Part shown: in pieces, positions 5,740-5,852 of the stretch | Layout of the letters: the number at the start of each line of letters is the position of its first letter | How positions within the stretch are numbered: the stretch's first letter is position 1 | NCBI GenBank assembly: GCA_015231395.1 | Contig: JADGBP010000165.1 | Span: forward strand, 1-5,852 | DNA from: Desulfamplus sp. | GTDB taxonomy: Bacteria; Desulfobacterota; Desulfobacteria; Desulfobacterales; Desulfobacteraceae | Length of the DNA: 5,852 bases | Direction of reading: 5' to 3' | Notes under the pieces: model-generated | Database searches by the model: none | Told to the model about the DNA's origin: nothing | What the model saw: only the letters and a program-made list of their open reading frames with translations | Program-made: the position numbers and the translations under genes

Positions 5740-5852
5740 ATATGAAAAAACCGTCGCAGAGTTGTCTTTTTAACTCTCACCCCCAACTCTCAAGGCGTAA
5801 ACCCCTTTTGGGGATATATGAAAAGTGCCCAAATTTTACTTGCAAAAGGGAT
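5740..5852. other. Right-edge sequence with short repeats and no convincing gene
   Basis: This stretch holds AGAGTT/AACTCT (5758-5763 and 5772-5777), CCCC-TTTT-GGGG (5802-5813), and two copies of ATATATGAAAA (5738-5748 and 5814-5824). On the plus strand an ATG at 5742 is open to the window end for 37 codons, starting MKKPSQSCLFNSHPQLSRR. It lacks a good ribosome binding site and any family I recognise. The repeats suggest a regulatory region or the edge of a small element, undecidable from this fragment. Confidence 0.4.

Noticed and set aside
5742..5852. Plus-strand gene starting at the right edge
   Set aside because: Only 37 codons are visible, there is no good ribosome binding site and the peptide resembles no family I know; kept only as a possibility.

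Overview
The window looks like a piece of a genome from a strictly anaerobic, selenocysteine-using bacterium, most probably a sulfate-reducing or syntrophic member of Desulfobacterota (Desulfobacterales-like). This rests on a heterodisulfide-reductase-type electron-bifurcation operon (hdrA-mvhD plus iron-sulfur partners) of a kind common in that group, two in-frame UGA codons at positions where selenocysteine is known in these families, and moderately AT-rich DNA with long AT-rich spacers. No ribosomal or taxonomic marker is present, so the assignment is inference.

All recognisable genes lie on the minus strand. From right to left they are: a DUF29-family gene (5044-5550); a 204-base spacer with a candidate promoter and a 17-base direct repeat; a long hdrA (1753-4839, 1028 residues); a 116-base spacer with a tandem repeat and a hairpin; mvhD (1196-1636, 146 residues); a 283-residue iron-sulfur protein (330-1181); and the first 75 codons of an AsrA/HydB-like iron-sulfur subunit that runs off the left edge (1-227). 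The right end (5596-5852) has no convincing gene but holds promoter-like elements and inverted repeats.

The main result is that plain ORF calling breaks both hdrA and mvhD. In hdrA a UGA at codon 60 falls inside the conserved TNDCAM-(U)-IISP motif, and 59 intact upstream codons encode the start of the FAD-binding fold. In mvhD a UGA at codon 73 falls inside SG-(U)-HPGECHY, and 73 further family-typical codons follow it. Both UGAs are followed, at almost the same distance, by a 7-bp stem with a short G-containing loop, as expected of bacterial SECIS elements. They are therefore read as two selenoproteins, not as pseudogenes.

As a system, HdrA would be the flavin-based bifurcating or confurcating core, MvhD the [2Fe-2S] adaptor that passes electrons to it, and the two downstream iron-sulfur proteins the link to an electron donor module. 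AsrA/HydB-like subunits usually pair with an NAD(P)H-binding flavoprotein, which may lie just beyond the left edge. No hdrB or hdrC is in the window. HdrA is about 1.5 times the usual length because it carries two HdrA-like FAD modules, with the Cys/Sec motif only in the first.
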